From Guyparkeria halophila (lineage in GTDB: Bacteria; Pseudomonadota; Gammaproteobacteria; Halothiobacillales; Halothiobacillaceae), in NCBI RefSeq assembly GCF_034479635.1, contig NZ_CP140153.1, forward strand, positions 875,501 through 939,500: a stretch of DNA of 64,000 nucleotides, given 5' to 3'. This document shows, piece by piece, positions 18,344 to 27,831 of this stretch; within the stretch, counting starts at the first letter, position 1, and the number at the start of each line of letters is the position of its first letter. The notes below the pieces were generated by a model. The model worked only from the letters and a program-made list of their open reading frames with translations. It did not search any database and was not told the origin of the DNA. The position numbers and the translations under genes are program-made.

Positions 18344-19168
18344 ATGCAACTGTTCGATTCGCACTGCCACCTCGACCGGGTGGAACTCGACGCCTTCGAC
18401 AACGACTTCGACCGCTTCATGCACACCGCGTGGCTGGAATCGGTCACGCGGATGCTGTGCGTCTCGATCAAGCCCTCGACCTGGCCGGCGATGACCGACC
18501 TGGTCTCACCCTACCTGTCGGGCAACGCCGATCGGCGCGCCGAGCGACCCGAGGTGTTCCTCTCCTACGGTCTGCACCCGACCGACGATGTCGGCACCGT
18601 GATTCCTGCCGAGGAACTGGTGCGCGCGATCCGCGAGGATCGGCACGCCGATTCGATCGTGGCGGTAGGCGAGACGGGGTTGGACTACTTCCACTGCGAG
18701 AAAGGCGAGCGCTGGCAGCACGACCGCTTCGTCCATCACATTGAAGCGGCCAAGGCCGTGGACAAGCCGGTGATCATCCACACGCGCGGGGCGCCGGGTG
18801 ACACGATGGATGTGCTCGAGCGCGAGCACGCCGAGGACTGCGGGGGCGTCATGCATTGCTTCGCCGAGGACTGGGATACGGCGCGCCGGGCACTGGACCT
18901 GGGGTTCTATATTTCCTTTTCCGGCATTGTCACCTTCAAGTCGGCCGCCTCGTTGCGCGAGGTGGCGAAGAAGGTGCCCGGTGATCGCATCCTGGTCGAG
19001 ACCGACTCGCCCTATCTCTCGCCGGTCCCCTACCGTGGCAAGCCCAACAACCCCATTCGAGTTCGCCACGTGGCCGAGGTGCTGGCGGACCTGCGCGGCG
19101 AGAGTCTGCCGGAGATGGCCGCCCGGACTCGCGAGAACACGCGCCGCTGGCTGAAGCTGGGTAGCTGA
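18344..19168 (+). CDS. tatD: TatD-family metal-dependent DNase/hydrolase
   Basis: 274 residues from the ATG at 18344 (GGAG upstream); an in-frame GTG at 18287 overlapping pilZ gives an unconvincing N-terminal extension. Metal ligands are visible: FDSHCHLD at the start, GETGLDYFHC, PVIIHTRGA, GGVMHCFAED, and LVETDSPYLSPVPYRGKPN. The family shows 3'-5' exonuclease and deaminase-like TIM-barrel chemistry. This is the YcfH type that follows holB-pilZ. A symmetric terminator follows. Confidence 0.92.
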   Translation: MQLFDSHCHLDRVELDAFDNDFDRFMHTAWLESVTRMLCVSIKPSTWPAMTDLVSPYLSGNADRRAERPEVFLSYGLHPTDDVGTVIPAEELVRAIREDRHADSIVAVGETGLDYFHCEKGERWQHDRFVHHIEAAKAVDKPVIIHTRGAPGDTMDVLEREHAEDCGGVMHCFAEDWDTARRALDLGFYISFSGIVTFKSAASLREVAKKVPGDRILVETDSPYLSPVPYRGKPNNPIRVRHVAEVLADLRGESLPEMAARTRENTRRWLKLGS

Positions 19169-19201
19169 CGAGCCGTCCTCGTTTCGACCACCTGGCAATG
19201 A

Positions 19202-19228
19202 AAAAGGGGCCCGAGGAGGGCCCCTTTT
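19202..19228. terminator. Bidirectional terminator between tatD and mltD
   Basis: A perfect 11-bp stem AAAAGGGGCCC (19202-19212) / GGGCCCCTTTT (19218-19228) has a 5-nt loop. T runs on both strands let it serve both convergent genes. Confidence 0.9.
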
Positions 19229-19246
19229 CACGTCTGGTGATGCCCC

Positions 19247-20797
19247 TCAGTTACTGGCGACCAACAGCTCCTGTCCGGGCTTGAGGGCGGCATCCGGTCC
19301 GATGCGATTGAGCGCGGTGAGCTCGTCGACCGTGGTGGAGAACCGCTGCGCAAGCTGCCACAGCGTGTCGCCCGGCTGGACCACGTATTTCGAGGGGGTC
19401 TCGTCGCCACCACCGGCGACCTTGGCGCCGATGATCACCTTGTCACCCGGGCGCAGCACCGGGTTGTCGCCGTAGGCATTCATGCGACGCAGTTCGGCCA
19501 GCTTGACGCCATGCTGGCGCGAGATGGCCCAGAGCGACTCGCCCGACTGGACCGTGTGGGTGCGCGCATTGCCCGAGGCGATCGCTCGATCCACGCGTCC
19601 GGTAGGCACGAGGATTTCCTGGCCGGGTCGGGCCACCGCCGACTGGCGGCGATTGATCGCCAGCAGTTCATCGACCGAGCTGCCGTAACGCTGCGCAATC
19701 CGATAGAAGCTGTCGCCACGCACGAAGGTATAGCGTTGCCAGTCCTCGGCGGCGCTGGCCGCGGAATTGAGCGTCTCGACGTCGAAACGCCCGCGCGCCT
19801 CGCGCGGGACCAGCAGTTGCCGCGGCGTGTCACCGGTGATCGACCGGCCGAAGCCCGGGTTGAGCCGATAGATCTCGTCGTGATCCATCCCGGTCATGTC
19901 GGCGAGCTTGACCAGGCTGACGGAGCGTTCCAGCTCCACTTGAGCCAGCGCGGGGCGATTCTCGATCGCGTGCGGCGTGAAACCGTATTTCTCGGGATGG
20001 GAGAAAATCCTGACCAGGGCGAACAGGCGGGCCGGGTAGTCCTGGGTCTCCTTGCGGATCTGCTTGAGGCTCCAGAAGTCGGTAGCCCGGCCGCGCTGTT
20101 CGTTTTGCCGGATCGCATTGAGCAGGGTGCCCTGGCCACCATTGTAGGCGGCGATCACCGTGGGCCAGTCGTCGTCGAACATGCCGCGCAACTGGCTGAA
20201 ATACGTGACGGCCGCGTCGGTGGAGGCCTCGATGTCGCGACGACCGTCGTAGAACGCGTCACGCTCCAGGCCAAAGTAGGTGCCGGTGGAGGGAATGAAC
20301 TGCCAGATGCCCGCCGCCGAGCTCGACGACAGGGCTTGCGGCAGGTAAGCGCTCTCCACGATTGGTAGCAGCGTCAGCTCCAGTGGCAAATTGGCCGCCT
20401 CGAGTTTTTCCACGATCATGTAGAGATACGGTTCGGCGCGTTCGCTGACCTCGCGCAGGTACTCCGGGTGGCGGGCGTAACGACGGATCTCCGCATCGAC
20501 GCGGGCATTGTCCGGCACCGGCAGGGTGAAACGACTGGCGACTGCGCCCCAGAGGTCGTGTTGGTGATCCGTGGCCGGCGGCTCGTTTCCGTCCTGGCGG
20601 CTGATCGCCGGCAGGGTGGAGAAACCCGGCCGACTGCTTTCCCGCGCGTCGGCGCCTTGCCGGTCGGCTGGCGGCACCAGGCCGGCACAGCCATGCAGCA
20701 GCAGGACGGCCACGAGCAGGAGCAGGCCGCGCAGCAGGCGCGTCGAGACCGTGAGATGTCGTGGCGGCAGGGTGGGGTGAGTCGGCGAGACAGGCAT
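19247..20797 (-). CDS. mltD: Membrane-bound lytic transglycosylase D with LysM repeats
   Basis: 516 residues from the ATG at 20797; the open frame extends into gloB but only this start gives a signal. A lipoprotein signal ends in LLHGC. An SLT domain (about residues 110-260) has LLPIVESAYLPQALSSSSAAGIWQFIPSTGTYFGL with the catalytic Glu. Three C-terminal LysM repeats follow, marked by FYRIAQRYGSSVDELLAIN, LWAISRQHGVKLAELRRMN and LWQLAQRFSTTVDELTALN. It cleaves murein with formation of anhydro-muropeptides at the outer membrane. It lies 34 bp after gloB, a frequent pairing. Confidence 0.94.
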   Translation of the reverse strand: MPVSPTHPTLPPRHLTVSTRLLRGLLLLVAVLLLHGCAGLVPPADRQGADARESSRPGFSTLPAISRQDGNEPPATDHQHDLWGAVASRFTLPVPDNARVDAEIRRYARHPEYLREVSERAEPYLYMIVEKLEAANLPLELTLLPIVESAYLPQALSSSSAAGIWQFIPSTGTYFGLERDAFYDGRRDIEASTDAAVTYFSQLRGMFDDDWPTVIAAYNGGQGTLLNAIRQNEQRGRATDFWSLKQIRKETQDYPARLFALVRIFSHPEKYGFTPHAIENRPALAQVELERSVSLVKLADMTGMDHDEIYRLNPGFGRSITGDTPRQLLVPREARGRFDVETLNSAASAAEDWQRYTFVRGDSFYRIAQRYGSSVDELLAINRRQSAVARPGQEILVPTGRVDRAIASGNARTHTVQSGESLWAISRQHGVKLAELRRMNAYGDNPVLRPGDKVIIGAKVAGGGDETPSKYVVQPGDTLWQLAQRFSTTVDELTALNRIGPDAALKPGQELLVASN

Positions 20798-20831
20798 GGT
20801 GTGATTCGATATCCGGTGAAAAGCGGGGAGG

Positions 20832-21641
20832 TCAGAGCCGCGCCAGGCCGTCGAAGTCGTCCTTCCAGTGGCGCAGCTGGGCGAAGGCCTCGATGTCGTC
20901 CTCGATGCATTCGCCGACGTAGCGCTCGATCGCCTCGCGCAGGGCCGGCACGCGAACGCGCAGGAACGGATTGGTGCGCTTCTCGAGGTCCATCGTGGCA
21001 CTGGCCGTCGGTTCGCCGTTCGACCGCTTGGTCGCGACCTCGCGGACTCGGGCGGCAATGTCGGGGTTGTCGGGTTCGGCATGTGCGGCAAAGCGCAGGC
21101 TGTCGGTGGTGTACTCGTGACCGCAATAGATGGTCGCCTCCGGCCCGATCTCGTCACCAAGGGCGGCCAGCCGGTCGAGCGAGTGCAGCATCTGTGCCGC
21201 CGTGCCCTCGAACAGGCGTCCGCAACCGCCGGTGAACAGCGTGTCGCCGCAGAAGATGGCCTGCCCGCTGACGTAGCTGAGGTGATCCTGGGTGTGGCCG
21301 GGCGTGGCCATGACCGCGAACTCGCCTACGCCGGGAACGCTGAACCGATCCCCTTCGCCGACGACCGTCTCGACACCCACGCGGCGGCAGCTGTCGGGGC
21401 CGTAGACCGCCATGGGAAAGCGCTGGGCCAACGCGGCCAGGCCCTGAACGTGATCGCCATGGTGATGCGTGATCAACGTGGCCACCGGCTTGAGCCCGCG
21501 GGCCTCGATGGCCTCGATCACCGGGCCGGCCTCACCGGCATCGATGATCACCGTGGCGCGGTCATCCCCCTCGATCAGCCAGACGTAATTGTCCGAGAGG
21601 ACGGGAATGCAATGGATGGTCGGCGCGGTTACAGTGCTCAT
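20832..21641 (-). CDS. gloB: Hydroxyacylglutathione hydrolase (glyoxalase II)
   Basis: 269 residues of metallo-beta-lactamase fold. ITHHHGDHVQG is the T-H-x-H-x-D-H metal motif. Further ligands lie in ATPGHTQDHLSY, IFCGDTLFTGGCGRLFEG and YCGHEYTTDSLRFA. The C-terminal glutathione-binding segment (KRTNPFLR) is intact. It hydrolyses S-lactoylglutathione to lactate and glutathione. The gene diverges from comEC across about 60 bp and is probably co-transcribed with mltD. Confidence 0.95.
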   Translation of the reverse strand: MSTVTAPTIHCIPVLSDNYVWLIEGDDRATVIIDAGEAGPVIEAIEARGLKPVATLITHHHGDHVQGLAALAQRFPMAVYGPDSCRRVGVETVVGEGDRFSVPGVGEFAVMATPGHTQDHLSYVSGQAIFCGDTLFTGGCGRLFEGTAAQMLHSLDRLAALGDEIGPEATIYCGHEYTTDSLRFAAHAEPDNPDIAARVREVATKRSNGEPTASATMDLEKRTNPFLRVRVPALREAIERYVGECIEDDIEAFAQLRHWKDDFDGLARL

Positions 21642-21702
21642 CTTGGCATCTTAACGCAGTGGGGCTGGGGCAAGGAATGCCCCTGTGCCGTTGCGGAGCC
21701 AA

Positions 21703-24210
21703 ATGACAGGGCAAGTCGGCAGGGATGCGGCAACGATGGACAGGGAAGTCATGTCGCCAGGCAAGGCCTCGGCGTCCGGGGAAGTATGCGCACGGTCACC
21801 GCAGCGGCGGCTGGCGGCACGCTGGTTGTTGCTGGCCTGGGCCGGCGCGGCGCTGCTGGCCTGGTTCGTGCCTTGGTGGGCGCTGGTCGATTCGGGTCTG
21901 GCCGCCGTGGGCAGCGCCTGGTGGGCGATGCTTGTCCTCGGTCTGGCGTTGCTGGCGCTGGGCGCGTGGCGGCAGGGTTTCTCGCGCTGGGCCTTGCTCG
22001 TGATCGGCGTGGCTGGCGCGTTGCATACCCTGGTGCCGGTGGCGATACTTGTTGATCGGACCCCCGTGTTCGCCGACCGGGTCGACTGCCAGCTCAAAGG
22101 CAAGGTCGTGGGTCTGGTCGATGACCGGGTCGATCGCCGTCGCCTTACCTTCGCGGTGCAGACCGCCCGCGCGGTCGACCCGGATGACCGGGGCGCTGCC
22201 CGGGTCTGCCAGCGATTGCTCCCGGGTGGGCGCCTCAAGCTCAGTGATTACACCCCGCCTCCCGGGCGGGTCGAACTGATCCCCGGTGTCCGCTATGACC
22301 TCAAGGCGCGCATCAAGCCCCTGCGCGGCCACGCCAACCCCGGTGGCTTCGATTACCGCCGTTACCTGTTTCGCCACCAGATACTCGCCACCGGCTACCT
22401 GCGCGAGCGTCAACCGATTGACCTTGGCAGGGCGTCTGGCTGGGCCGCGCAGGTCGATCGCTGGCGGGATGCCGCACGCTCCCGGTTGCAGGAAACCCTG
22501 GCGGCAGCAGAAAGGCGCACTGCCGATGGGCCGTTGTCGGCCGGGGCGGCGCTGCTGCACGGGCTGGCGCTGGGTGATCGTGGCGAGCTGAGCGACCGGC
22601 AATGGGAATGGCTGCTGGCCTCCGGCACCAACCATCTGCTCGCGATCTCGGGGTTGCACGTCGGCATGGTGGCGGCCCTGGCGGCCTGGTTGGTGCGCGT
22701 CGGCTGGGGATGGCTGGCGATCAGCCGAGGTTGGCCGGCCCAGCGACTGGCCGCGCTGGCGGCCGTGCTGGCCGCCTGGAGCTACGCGTTGATCGCCGGG
22801 CTGTCGATCCCCACCCTGCGGGCAGCACTGATGCTGACGGTCCTGTTGCTCGGGGTGCTGATGCAGCGGCGTTGGCGACTGCTCGATCTCTGGCTTATTG
22901 CCTTCGTGCTGGTGATGGGGATCGATCCCTTTGCCCCGCTGGATATGGGATTCTGGCTGTCGTTTGCCGCGGTGCTCCTGATCATTGTCATGATTCGCGG
23001 CCGCGAAGGGCTCTGGCGGCCCTGGGAGTTGCTGCGGCTGCAATGGTTGCTGACCCTGGGGTTGCTGCCGCTGACCTGGGGGCTGTTCGACCGGGTCGCC
23101 TTCGCTTCGTTGCCGGCGAATCTCCTGGCCGTGCCGCTGGTTTCCATGTTGATCACGCCGCTGGCACTGCTCACCCTGTTCCTGGCGCTCATCAGCCCCG
23201 CGGTTGCCGCCTGGCCGGCCTGGCTGATCGACGGGCTCGGTCAGAGGCTGTTCGGGGTGCTGGGCTGGCTGGTGGCGATCTTTCCGGATTCCAACCACGC
23301 GCCACCCGGTCCGCTGGTGCTGGCCCTGTTCGCCCTCGGAGTTCTCTGGCTCGGTTTGCCGCGGCGGTTCCCGGGGCGGGTGCTGGCTATTGTCTTGTTG
23401 CTGCCGGCGCTGCTGGTGGGCTCGTCACGACCGGCGCCCGGACAGTTCGAGGCCGTGGTGCTGGATGTGGGGCAGGGCGCGGCCGTGTTGTTGCGGACCG
23501 CCCACCACGACTTGTTGTATGACGCCGGGCCTCGGCATGGACGGTTCGATACCGGTGAGGCGATCGTCCTGCCGGCCTTGCGAGCCCTGAATGTCTCGCG
23601 ACTCGATCGGATCGTGATCAGCCATGACGCCATGGATCACGCCGGTGGGCTTGCCTCCATCCGGCAGGCCTTTCCGCAAGCCGCGGTGGTCGGCCTGACG
23701 GAGGGTCGGTTCGGTGTCACCGGGGCCGGCATGGCATGCCGGCACGGGTCGGAGTGGTCGCAGGACGGGGTGCGGTTCTCGCTACTTCGCGCTCCTCGTG
23801 GCTCCAGCAACGATCGCTCGTGCGTGCTGCACGTGGCGGGGGCCTCGGAGAGCCTTCTCCTGACCGGCGACATCGAGGCGGCCGCGGAGCAGTGGCTGCT
23901 GCGCCATGCCCGGTTGGAGGCCGATGCCGTGTTGGTGCCGCACCACGGCTCGGCCAGTTCCTCGACTACCGCCTTCATCAACGCCACCGGAGCCCGGCGG
24001 GCACTGGTCAGTGCCGGCTTTCTCAATCGCTGGGGGCATCCACGAGAGGCGGTCACGGCTCGTTGGCAGGCGGCGGGCGCCACGGTCTGGCGCACGGATC
24101 GGGATGGGGCCTTGCATCTTGAACGTGGCGGCGTGCGTGCCGAGCGCGCCGGGCAGTGGCCCTTTCCATGGCGTCGCCCGGCCGCGTCGATGCACCGTTT
24201 GGCGCCCTGA
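21703..24210 (+). CDS. comEC: ComEC/Rec2 family DNA-uptake channel protein
   Basis: About 835 residues from the ATG at 21703, supported by GGAG about 6 nt upstream; a GTG at 21685 is possible. N-terminal membrane segments are followed by a soluble OB-like domain (about residues 80-250). The Competence domain comes next with many membrane helices (GTNHLLAISGLHVGMVA and AGLSIPTLRAALML are signatures). A C-terminal metallo-beta-lactamase domain begins at VVLDVGQGAAVLL. It transports single-stranded DNA across the inner membrane. Oddity: the metal motif reads SHDAMDHAGG instead of the usual SHxDxDHxGG. Confidence 0.92.
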   Translation: MTGQVGRDAATMDREVMSPGKASASGEVCARSPQRRLAARWLLLAWAGAALLAWFVPWWALVDSGLAAVGSAWWAMLVLGLALLALGAWRQGFSRWALLVIGVAGALHTLVPVAILVDRTPVFADRVDCQLKGKVVGLVDDRVDRRRLTFAVQTARAVDPDDRGAARVCQRLLPGGRLKLSDYTPPPGRVELIPGVRYDLKARIKPLRGHANPGGFDYRRYLFRHQILATGYLRERQPIDLGRASGWAAQVDRWRDAARSRLQETLAAAERRTADGPLSAGAALLHGLALGDRGELSDRQWEWLLASGTNHLLAISGLHVGMVAALAAWLVRVGWGWLAISRGWPAQRLAALAAVLAAWSYALIAGLSIPTLRAALMLTVLLLGVLMQRRWRLLDLWLIAFVLVMGIDPFAPLDMGFWLSFAAVLLIIVMIRGREGLWRPWELLRLQWLLTLGLLPLTWGLFDRVAFASLPANLLAVPLVSMLITPLALLTLFLALISPAVAAWPAWLIDGLGQRLFGVLGWLVAIFPDSNHAPPGPLVLALFALGVLWLGLPRRFPGRVLAIVLLLPALLVGSSRPAPGQFEAVVLDVGQGAAVLLRTAHHDLLYDAGPRHGRFDTGEAIVLPALRALNVSRLDRIVISHDAMDHAGGLASIRQAFPQAAVVGLTEGRFGVTGAGMACRHGSEWSQDGVRFSLLRAPRGSSNDRSCVLHVAGASESLLLTGDIEAAAEQWLLRHARLEADAVLVPHHGSASSSTTAFINATGARRALVSAGFLNRWGHPREAVTARWQAAGATVWRTDRDGALHLERGGVRAERAGQWPFPWRRPAASMHRLAP

Positions 24211-24451
24211 CCGATCGTCGGCATACCCGGTCCGCTCAACCGGTGGTGTCGGGGCGGGTCCGGTTGGTGGCATGACTTCTGCTAACCTATGCTAACGAAA
24301 ATGCCCGCCCGCAGATGTGCCATGTCTCTATGCGCTACATTGGGGTGAGGCTGACATCGACGTGGCAAATCCACGTACAGTGAGCGGGTATGGCCACGGA
24401 ATCGGCTCGACGGGCAGGGAGGCACGGCCCCAGAGGTAAGACCGGTCCCTG

Positions 24452-24892
24452 ATGAAATCGACCAGCCTGTATTCCGAGGAGCAGATCCGCGCCGCCGAGC
24501 AATACCTCAAGGAGGTGGGCGCGGACGATATGAGCCTCGACAATCGCAATGGCCGCAATGGCCAGCCGGAATCGGTGCGTGCGCTGAATCCGGACGAGCG
24601 CGGTATTCGCATTCTCCACGGTGTGTATCTCGACTTCTTCGCCAAGGATCGCCTGGCCCTGATCGTGCCGCGTTACGCCCAGCAATTGCCGCTGACCTGG
24701 ACCAAGGAAGGAATGCGCCTGGTGGTTATGCGTCGCTACGCCGACGAGCAGCTCGGTATTCGGCAGATTCTCGAAGGGCTGGTCGTCAAGGCTACCGAGG
24801 CACGACGCGACGAAGACCCCCACCAGGCCCTGGTCCTGATCATGCACATCAACCGACAGCGCCAGTTCGAACCCGGTGAGAACCCCGGCTGA
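24452..24892 (+). CDS. Conserved-looking hypothetical protein, function unknown
   Basis: 146 residues, charged and soluble, with no signal peptide, membrane segment or motif that I recognise. The start is helical and acidic (EEQIRAAEQYLKEVGADDMSLD). A central mixed region (ILHGVYLDFFAKDRLALIVPRYAQQLPLTWTKEGMRLVVMRRYADEQLG) looks like a compact alpha/beta fold. The last 10 residues are polar. The ATG at 24452 has only a poor ribosome site. The 241 bp upstream hold a weak TTGGTG-N18-TATGCT promoter candidate at 24264-24293. The stop codon lies inside a tandem 11-bp duplication. Confidence 0.65.
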   Translation: MKSTSLYSEEQIRAAEQYLKEVGADDMSLDNRNGRNGQPESVRALNPDERGIRILHGVYLDFFAKDRLALIVPRYAQQLPLTWTKEGMRLVVMRRYADEQLGIRQILEGLVVKATEARRDEDPHQALVLIMHINRQRQFEPGENPG

Positions 24893-24914
24893 TTTATGGC
24901 TGATTTATGGCTGA
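24887..24914 (+). repeat. Tandem 11-bp direct repeat at the end of the unknown gene
   Basis: GGCTGATTTAT occurs at 24887-24897 and again at 24898-24908, followed by a third partial GGCTGA. The first copy supplies the stop codon of the preceding gene, so the duplication adds no residues to it. Confidence 0.85.
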
Positions 24915-25072
24915 CCCACCATCGGCCACCCCGTGATGTCGTCCGGGTTGCCTGCATCGCCAACCTTGTCAATCCCGCTGCACTGACCTATCTAAGGGTG
25001 TCGTGTGTCGTTGCACGAATCCTCACTCGGGTAAGTCGTGGGCGAGGTCATGGGCAATGCGGAGGAATCGCC

Positions 25073-25414
25073 ATGAGCAGTCGGGATGAGTTGGTCGAAA
25101 AGTACGCACTGGAGCTTCGGGAGAAATGTGGCGAGACACCGGATCGCGACCTGCTGGGGCGCGTGGTCGCCGGGCTGGGGCCGGCCGTCTACAACGCCGA
25201 TGCCTCGGTGGTCGCGGCGAGTGACCCCGACGAGGTGGAGAACATCAAGAAGCACTTCCTGGTCAAGAAGTTGGGGCTGACCGACGGGCCGGATCTGGAT
25301 GCGGCCCTCAGCAAGGTGTTCGATCAGTACGGCCGATCCAACCGGCACAAGTATCGAGCCGTCGTCTACTACCTGCTGACCCGACACTTCGGCCGGGAGG
25401 CGGCCTACCCCTGA
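25073..25414 (+). CDS. DUF2853 family protein
   Basis: 113 residues from the ATG at 25073, with a perfect GGAGG 7 nt upstream. The frame stays open 59 codons further upstream but that part is not family-like. The sequence MSSRDELVEKYALELREKCGETPDRDLLGRVV, then YNADASVVAASDPDEVENIKKHFLVKKLG and the C-terminal YGRSNRHKYRAVVYYLLTRHF, matches the small soluble DUF2853 family as I know it. The family's role is unknown. A TTGTCA-N17-TATCTA element at 24966-24994 is a weak promoter candidate. Confidence 0.82.
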   Translation: MSSRDELVEKYALELREKCGETPDRDLLGRVVAGLGPAVYNADASVVAASDPDEVENIKKHFLVKKLGLTDGPDLDAALSKVFDQYGRSNRHKYRAVVYYLLTRHFGREAAYP

Positions 25415-25441
25415 ACGGCAACCTCTCAGCACGACAACAAA

Positions 25442-25471
25442 AAACCCCGGCCTGCGAACAGGTCGGGGTTT
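25442..25471. terminator. Bidirectional terminator between the DUF2853 gene and ectC
   Basis: A 13-bp stem with one G-T wobble (25442-25454 / 25459-25471, core AAACCCCG and CGGGGTTT) and a CGAA tetraloop. A-rich and T-rich flanks on the two sides suit both convergent genes. Confidence 0.88.
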
Positions 25472-25516
25472 CGTCGTTTCATGCCAGCCGGTTGGCCAAC
25501 CGGTGGTCGGTCGTGA

Positions 25517-25927
25517 TCAGTCGTCCAGGCTGAGTGCCGGGTAGACGCCGTTCTCGTCGTGGACTTCACGGCCGGTCAGCGGCGGGTTGAACACGCAGAT
25601 CAGGCGCATGTCCTCGCTACCGCCGCGCAGGTAGTGCTTGTCGGCGGCCGGATCATTGAGGAGATACATCATCCCGTCGCGGATCGGGTAGGTGACATCG
25701 TTATTGATGTCGTGGATCTCGCCGTTGCCACCCACGCAGTAGACCGCTTCGATGTGGTTCTGGTAGTGGATGAAGGTCTCCGTGCCGGCGCGGATGATGG
25801 TGTCGTTGTAGGAAAAACCCACCTTGTCGTCGGCGAGGATCAGGCGACGGCTGACCCAGTTGCCGTTTTCGGCCTCGACTTCGCGGTCGGTGCCGATGAT
25901 GTCCCGGTCAAGATAACGTACGAGCAT
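25517..25927 (-). CDS. ectC: L-ectoine synthase
   Basis: 136 residues of cupin fold, the usual EctC length. It starts [17 protein letters not shown]. The metal and substrate region [18 protein letters not shown] and the C-terminal [23 protein letters not shown] are diagnostic. It cyclises N-gamma-acetyl-diaminobutyrate to ectoine, the main osmoprotectant of halophilic bacteria. It is the third gene of ectABC, 62 bp after ectB. No ectD (hydroxylase) or ask gene follows. Confidence 0.97.
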   Translation of the reverse strand: MLVRYLDRDIIGTDREVEAENGNWVSRRLILADDKVGFSYNDTIIRAGTETFIHYQNHIEAVYCVGGNGEIHDINNDVTYPIRDGMMYLLNDPAADKHYLRGGSEDMRLICVFNPPLTGREVHDENGVYPALSLDD

Positions 25928-25989
25928 GGTTGACTCCGTAACTGGTTGAGGGCCCCGCCGGCAAGACGGGGCGGCGTCATTCGCGTGTA

Positions 25990-27264
25990 TCAGCCCTTGC
26001 GAGCGGCCGCGGCGGCGTCGACCGACTCGTCGAGCAGATCCAGGCCCTTGTTCAGCTCTTCCTCGCTGATGGTGAGCGGGGCGAGGAACTTGATCACCTG
26101 GTCGTCAGCGCCGGCGGTCTCGGCCAGCAGGCCACGCTTGAACGCCTCGGCGGAGACTTCGTTGCAGAAGTCTTCGACCTCGGATTGCAGGCCCCAGATC
26201 ATGCCCAGGCCGCGTACGTCGGAGATCAGATCCTTGTGGCGCTCGGCGATGGCCTGGAAGCGCGCCTCGACCTTCTTGCCCTTTTCGGCGACTTCCTTGG
26301 AGAACTCGTCGGTTTCCCAACGCTCCAGCGCGGTCGCGCCGGCGACGAAGGCCAGCGAGTTGCCGCGGAAGGTGCCGGTGTGCTCGCCCGGCGACCACTC
26401 GTCGATGTCCGGACGCATCAGCACGATCGCCATCGGCAGGCCGGTGCCGATCGACTTGGAGATGGTGACGATGTCCGGCTTGATGCCGGCACGCTCGAAG
26501 CTGAAGAAGTTGCCCGTGCGGCCGTTGCCCACCTGGATGTCGTCGACGATCAGCAGGATGTCGAGGTCCTTGCACATCTTGTCGAGCTTCTGGAGCCATT
26601 CGACCGAGGCGACGTTGATGCCGCCTTCACCCTGGATGGTCTCGACGATGATGCCGGCCGGCAGGTCGTAGCCCGAGCTGGCGTCCTCGTAGTACTGGCG
26701 CATCATGTCGATGCTGTCCATCTGGCCTTCGCCGGTCGGGTCGAAGTAGTTGTCGTACGGCATCTTGGTGACGTTCAGCGGCACGCCGTAGAAGTCGTCG
26801 TGGTAGAACTCGTTACCGGTGACCGCGAGCGCACCGAGGGTGTGGCCGTGGTAGGCGTTGGTGAAGGAGACGATCTTCGAGCGCTCCTTGACCTTGCGCG
26901 CCAGCTTCAGGGCGGTCTCGACCGCGTTGGTACCGGTCGGGCCGACGAACTGGACCTTGTAGTCCAGGCCGCGCGGCTGAAGGATGGTCTCCTGCAGCTT
27001 CTTGATGAACAGGTACTTGGCGTCGGTCGCCTTGTCGAGCGCGTTGGTGACGCCGTCACGCTCGATGAAGTCGATGATCGCGCGCTTGATGGCCGGATCG
27101 TTGTGGCCGTAGTTCAGGGAGCCGGCACCACCGAAAAAGTCGATGTAGGCCTTGCCCTGATGGTCCCACATGGTGGCGTTCTTGGATTTGACGAAAATGG
27201 TCGGGAACGAGCGGATGTAACCGCGAACGTTGGACTCGTATTTCTCGAACAGGTCGATGTTCAT
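25990..27264 (-). CDS. ectB: Diaminobutyrate--2-oxoglutarate transaminase
   Basis: 424 residues from the ATG at 27264; a GTG one codon upstream is also open. It is a class III aminotransferase with [30 protein letters not shown] (Asp for PLP) and [17 protein letters not shown] with the PLP lysine at residue 270. The start [19 protein letters not shown] is specific to EctB. It makes L-2,4-diaminobutyrate from aspartate semialdehyde. It lies in the middle of ectABC, about 90 bp after ectA. Confidence 0.97.
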   Translation of the reverse strand: MNIDLFEKYESNVRGYIRSFPTIFVKSKNATMWDHQGKAYIDFFGGAGSLNYGHNDPAIKRAIIDFIERDGVTNALDKATDAKYLFIKKLQETILQPRGLDYKVQFVGPTGTNAVETALKLARKVKERSKIVSFTNAYHGHTLGALAVTGNEFYHDDFYGVPLNVTKMPYDNYFDPTGEGQMDSIDMMRQYYEDASSGYDLPAGIIVETIQGEGGINVASVEWLQKLDKMCKDLDILLIVDDIQVGNGRTGNFFSFERAGIKPDIVTISKSIGTGLPMAIVLMRPDIDEWSPGEHTGTFRGNSLAFVAGATALERWETDEFSKEVAEKGKKVEARFQAIAERHKDLISDVRGLGMIWGLQSEVEDFCNEVSAEAFKRGLLAETAGADDQVIKFLAPLTISEEELNKGLDLLDESVDAAAAARKG

Positions 27265-27357
27265 CACAGGTCCTCGTCTTGAGCTTGAAAAAGAAATCGG
27301 GATCGAAAAGAAAATAGCACCGCCGGCGCATTTCGCACCGGACGATGGTGTCGTTGA

Positions 27358-27831
27358 TCAGAGATCGATGACGTAGAGGTCTTCCGGCTGATGGCCATCG
27401 CCGAGAAGTTCACTGGAGAGATAGGGCTCGCTGCGGATCGAGCGCCCCAGCTTTTCTGCCCAACGGGTGAACAGGGCCTGGGAGGCCGGGTTGTCCGGGG
27501 CGATGGTCAGTTCGATGCGCTTGATCTCGGTAAACCAGTCGCGCTCCTGAAGGGCGCTCAGCAGGCGGGAGGCGACGCCCTGGCCGCGTGCCGAGGCATC
27601 GACGCCGATCTGCCAGACAAACAGCGAATCGGGGTTGTCCGGCAGACGGTAGGCCGTGACGAAACCGACAAGGTCATCGCCGTTTTCCGCGATGGCGCAG
27701 GTCGAGCGGAAGTGGTCCGCAAGCAGGAAGTAGAGGTAGGCCGAGTTGAGGTCGAGCGTGCCCGCTCGCTGGATCAGTTGGTGAATCCGACCCCCATCCT
27801 CGAGGCGCGGTTCACGAAAATGAATCGTCAT
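27358..27831 (-). CDS. ectA: L-2,4-diaminobutyrate acetyltransferase
   Basis: 157 residues from the ATG at 27831; the frame is open 41 codons further but that part overlaps the promoter. It is a GNAT fold: acetyl-CoA site VDASARGQGVASRLLSAL, then IELTIAPDNPASQALFTRWAEKLG. Start MTIHFREPRLEDGGRIHQLI. It acetylates diaminobutyrate in the second ectoine step. It is slightly shorter than many EctA proteins but complete. It heads the ectABC operon behind a clear sigma-70-like promoter. Confidence 0.94.
   Translation of the reverse strand: MTIHFREPRLEDGGRIHQLIQRAGTLDLNSAYLYFLLADHFRSTCAIAENGDDLVGFVTAYRLPDNPDSLFVWQIGVDASARGQGVASRLLSALQERDWFTEIKRIELTIAPDNPASQALFTRWAEKLGRSIRSEPYLSSELLGDGHQPEDLYVIDL

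Noticed and set aside
21796-23298. A 500-residue open frame on the minus strand
   Set aside because: Antisense to comEC, dominated by Gln, Arg, His and Pro, typical of a mirrored membrane-protein gene.
24896-25072. An N-terminal extension of 59 residues on the DUF2853 protein
   Set aside because: The perfect GGAGG before the ATG at 25073 and family length both favour the short form; the extension starts inside the tandem repeat.
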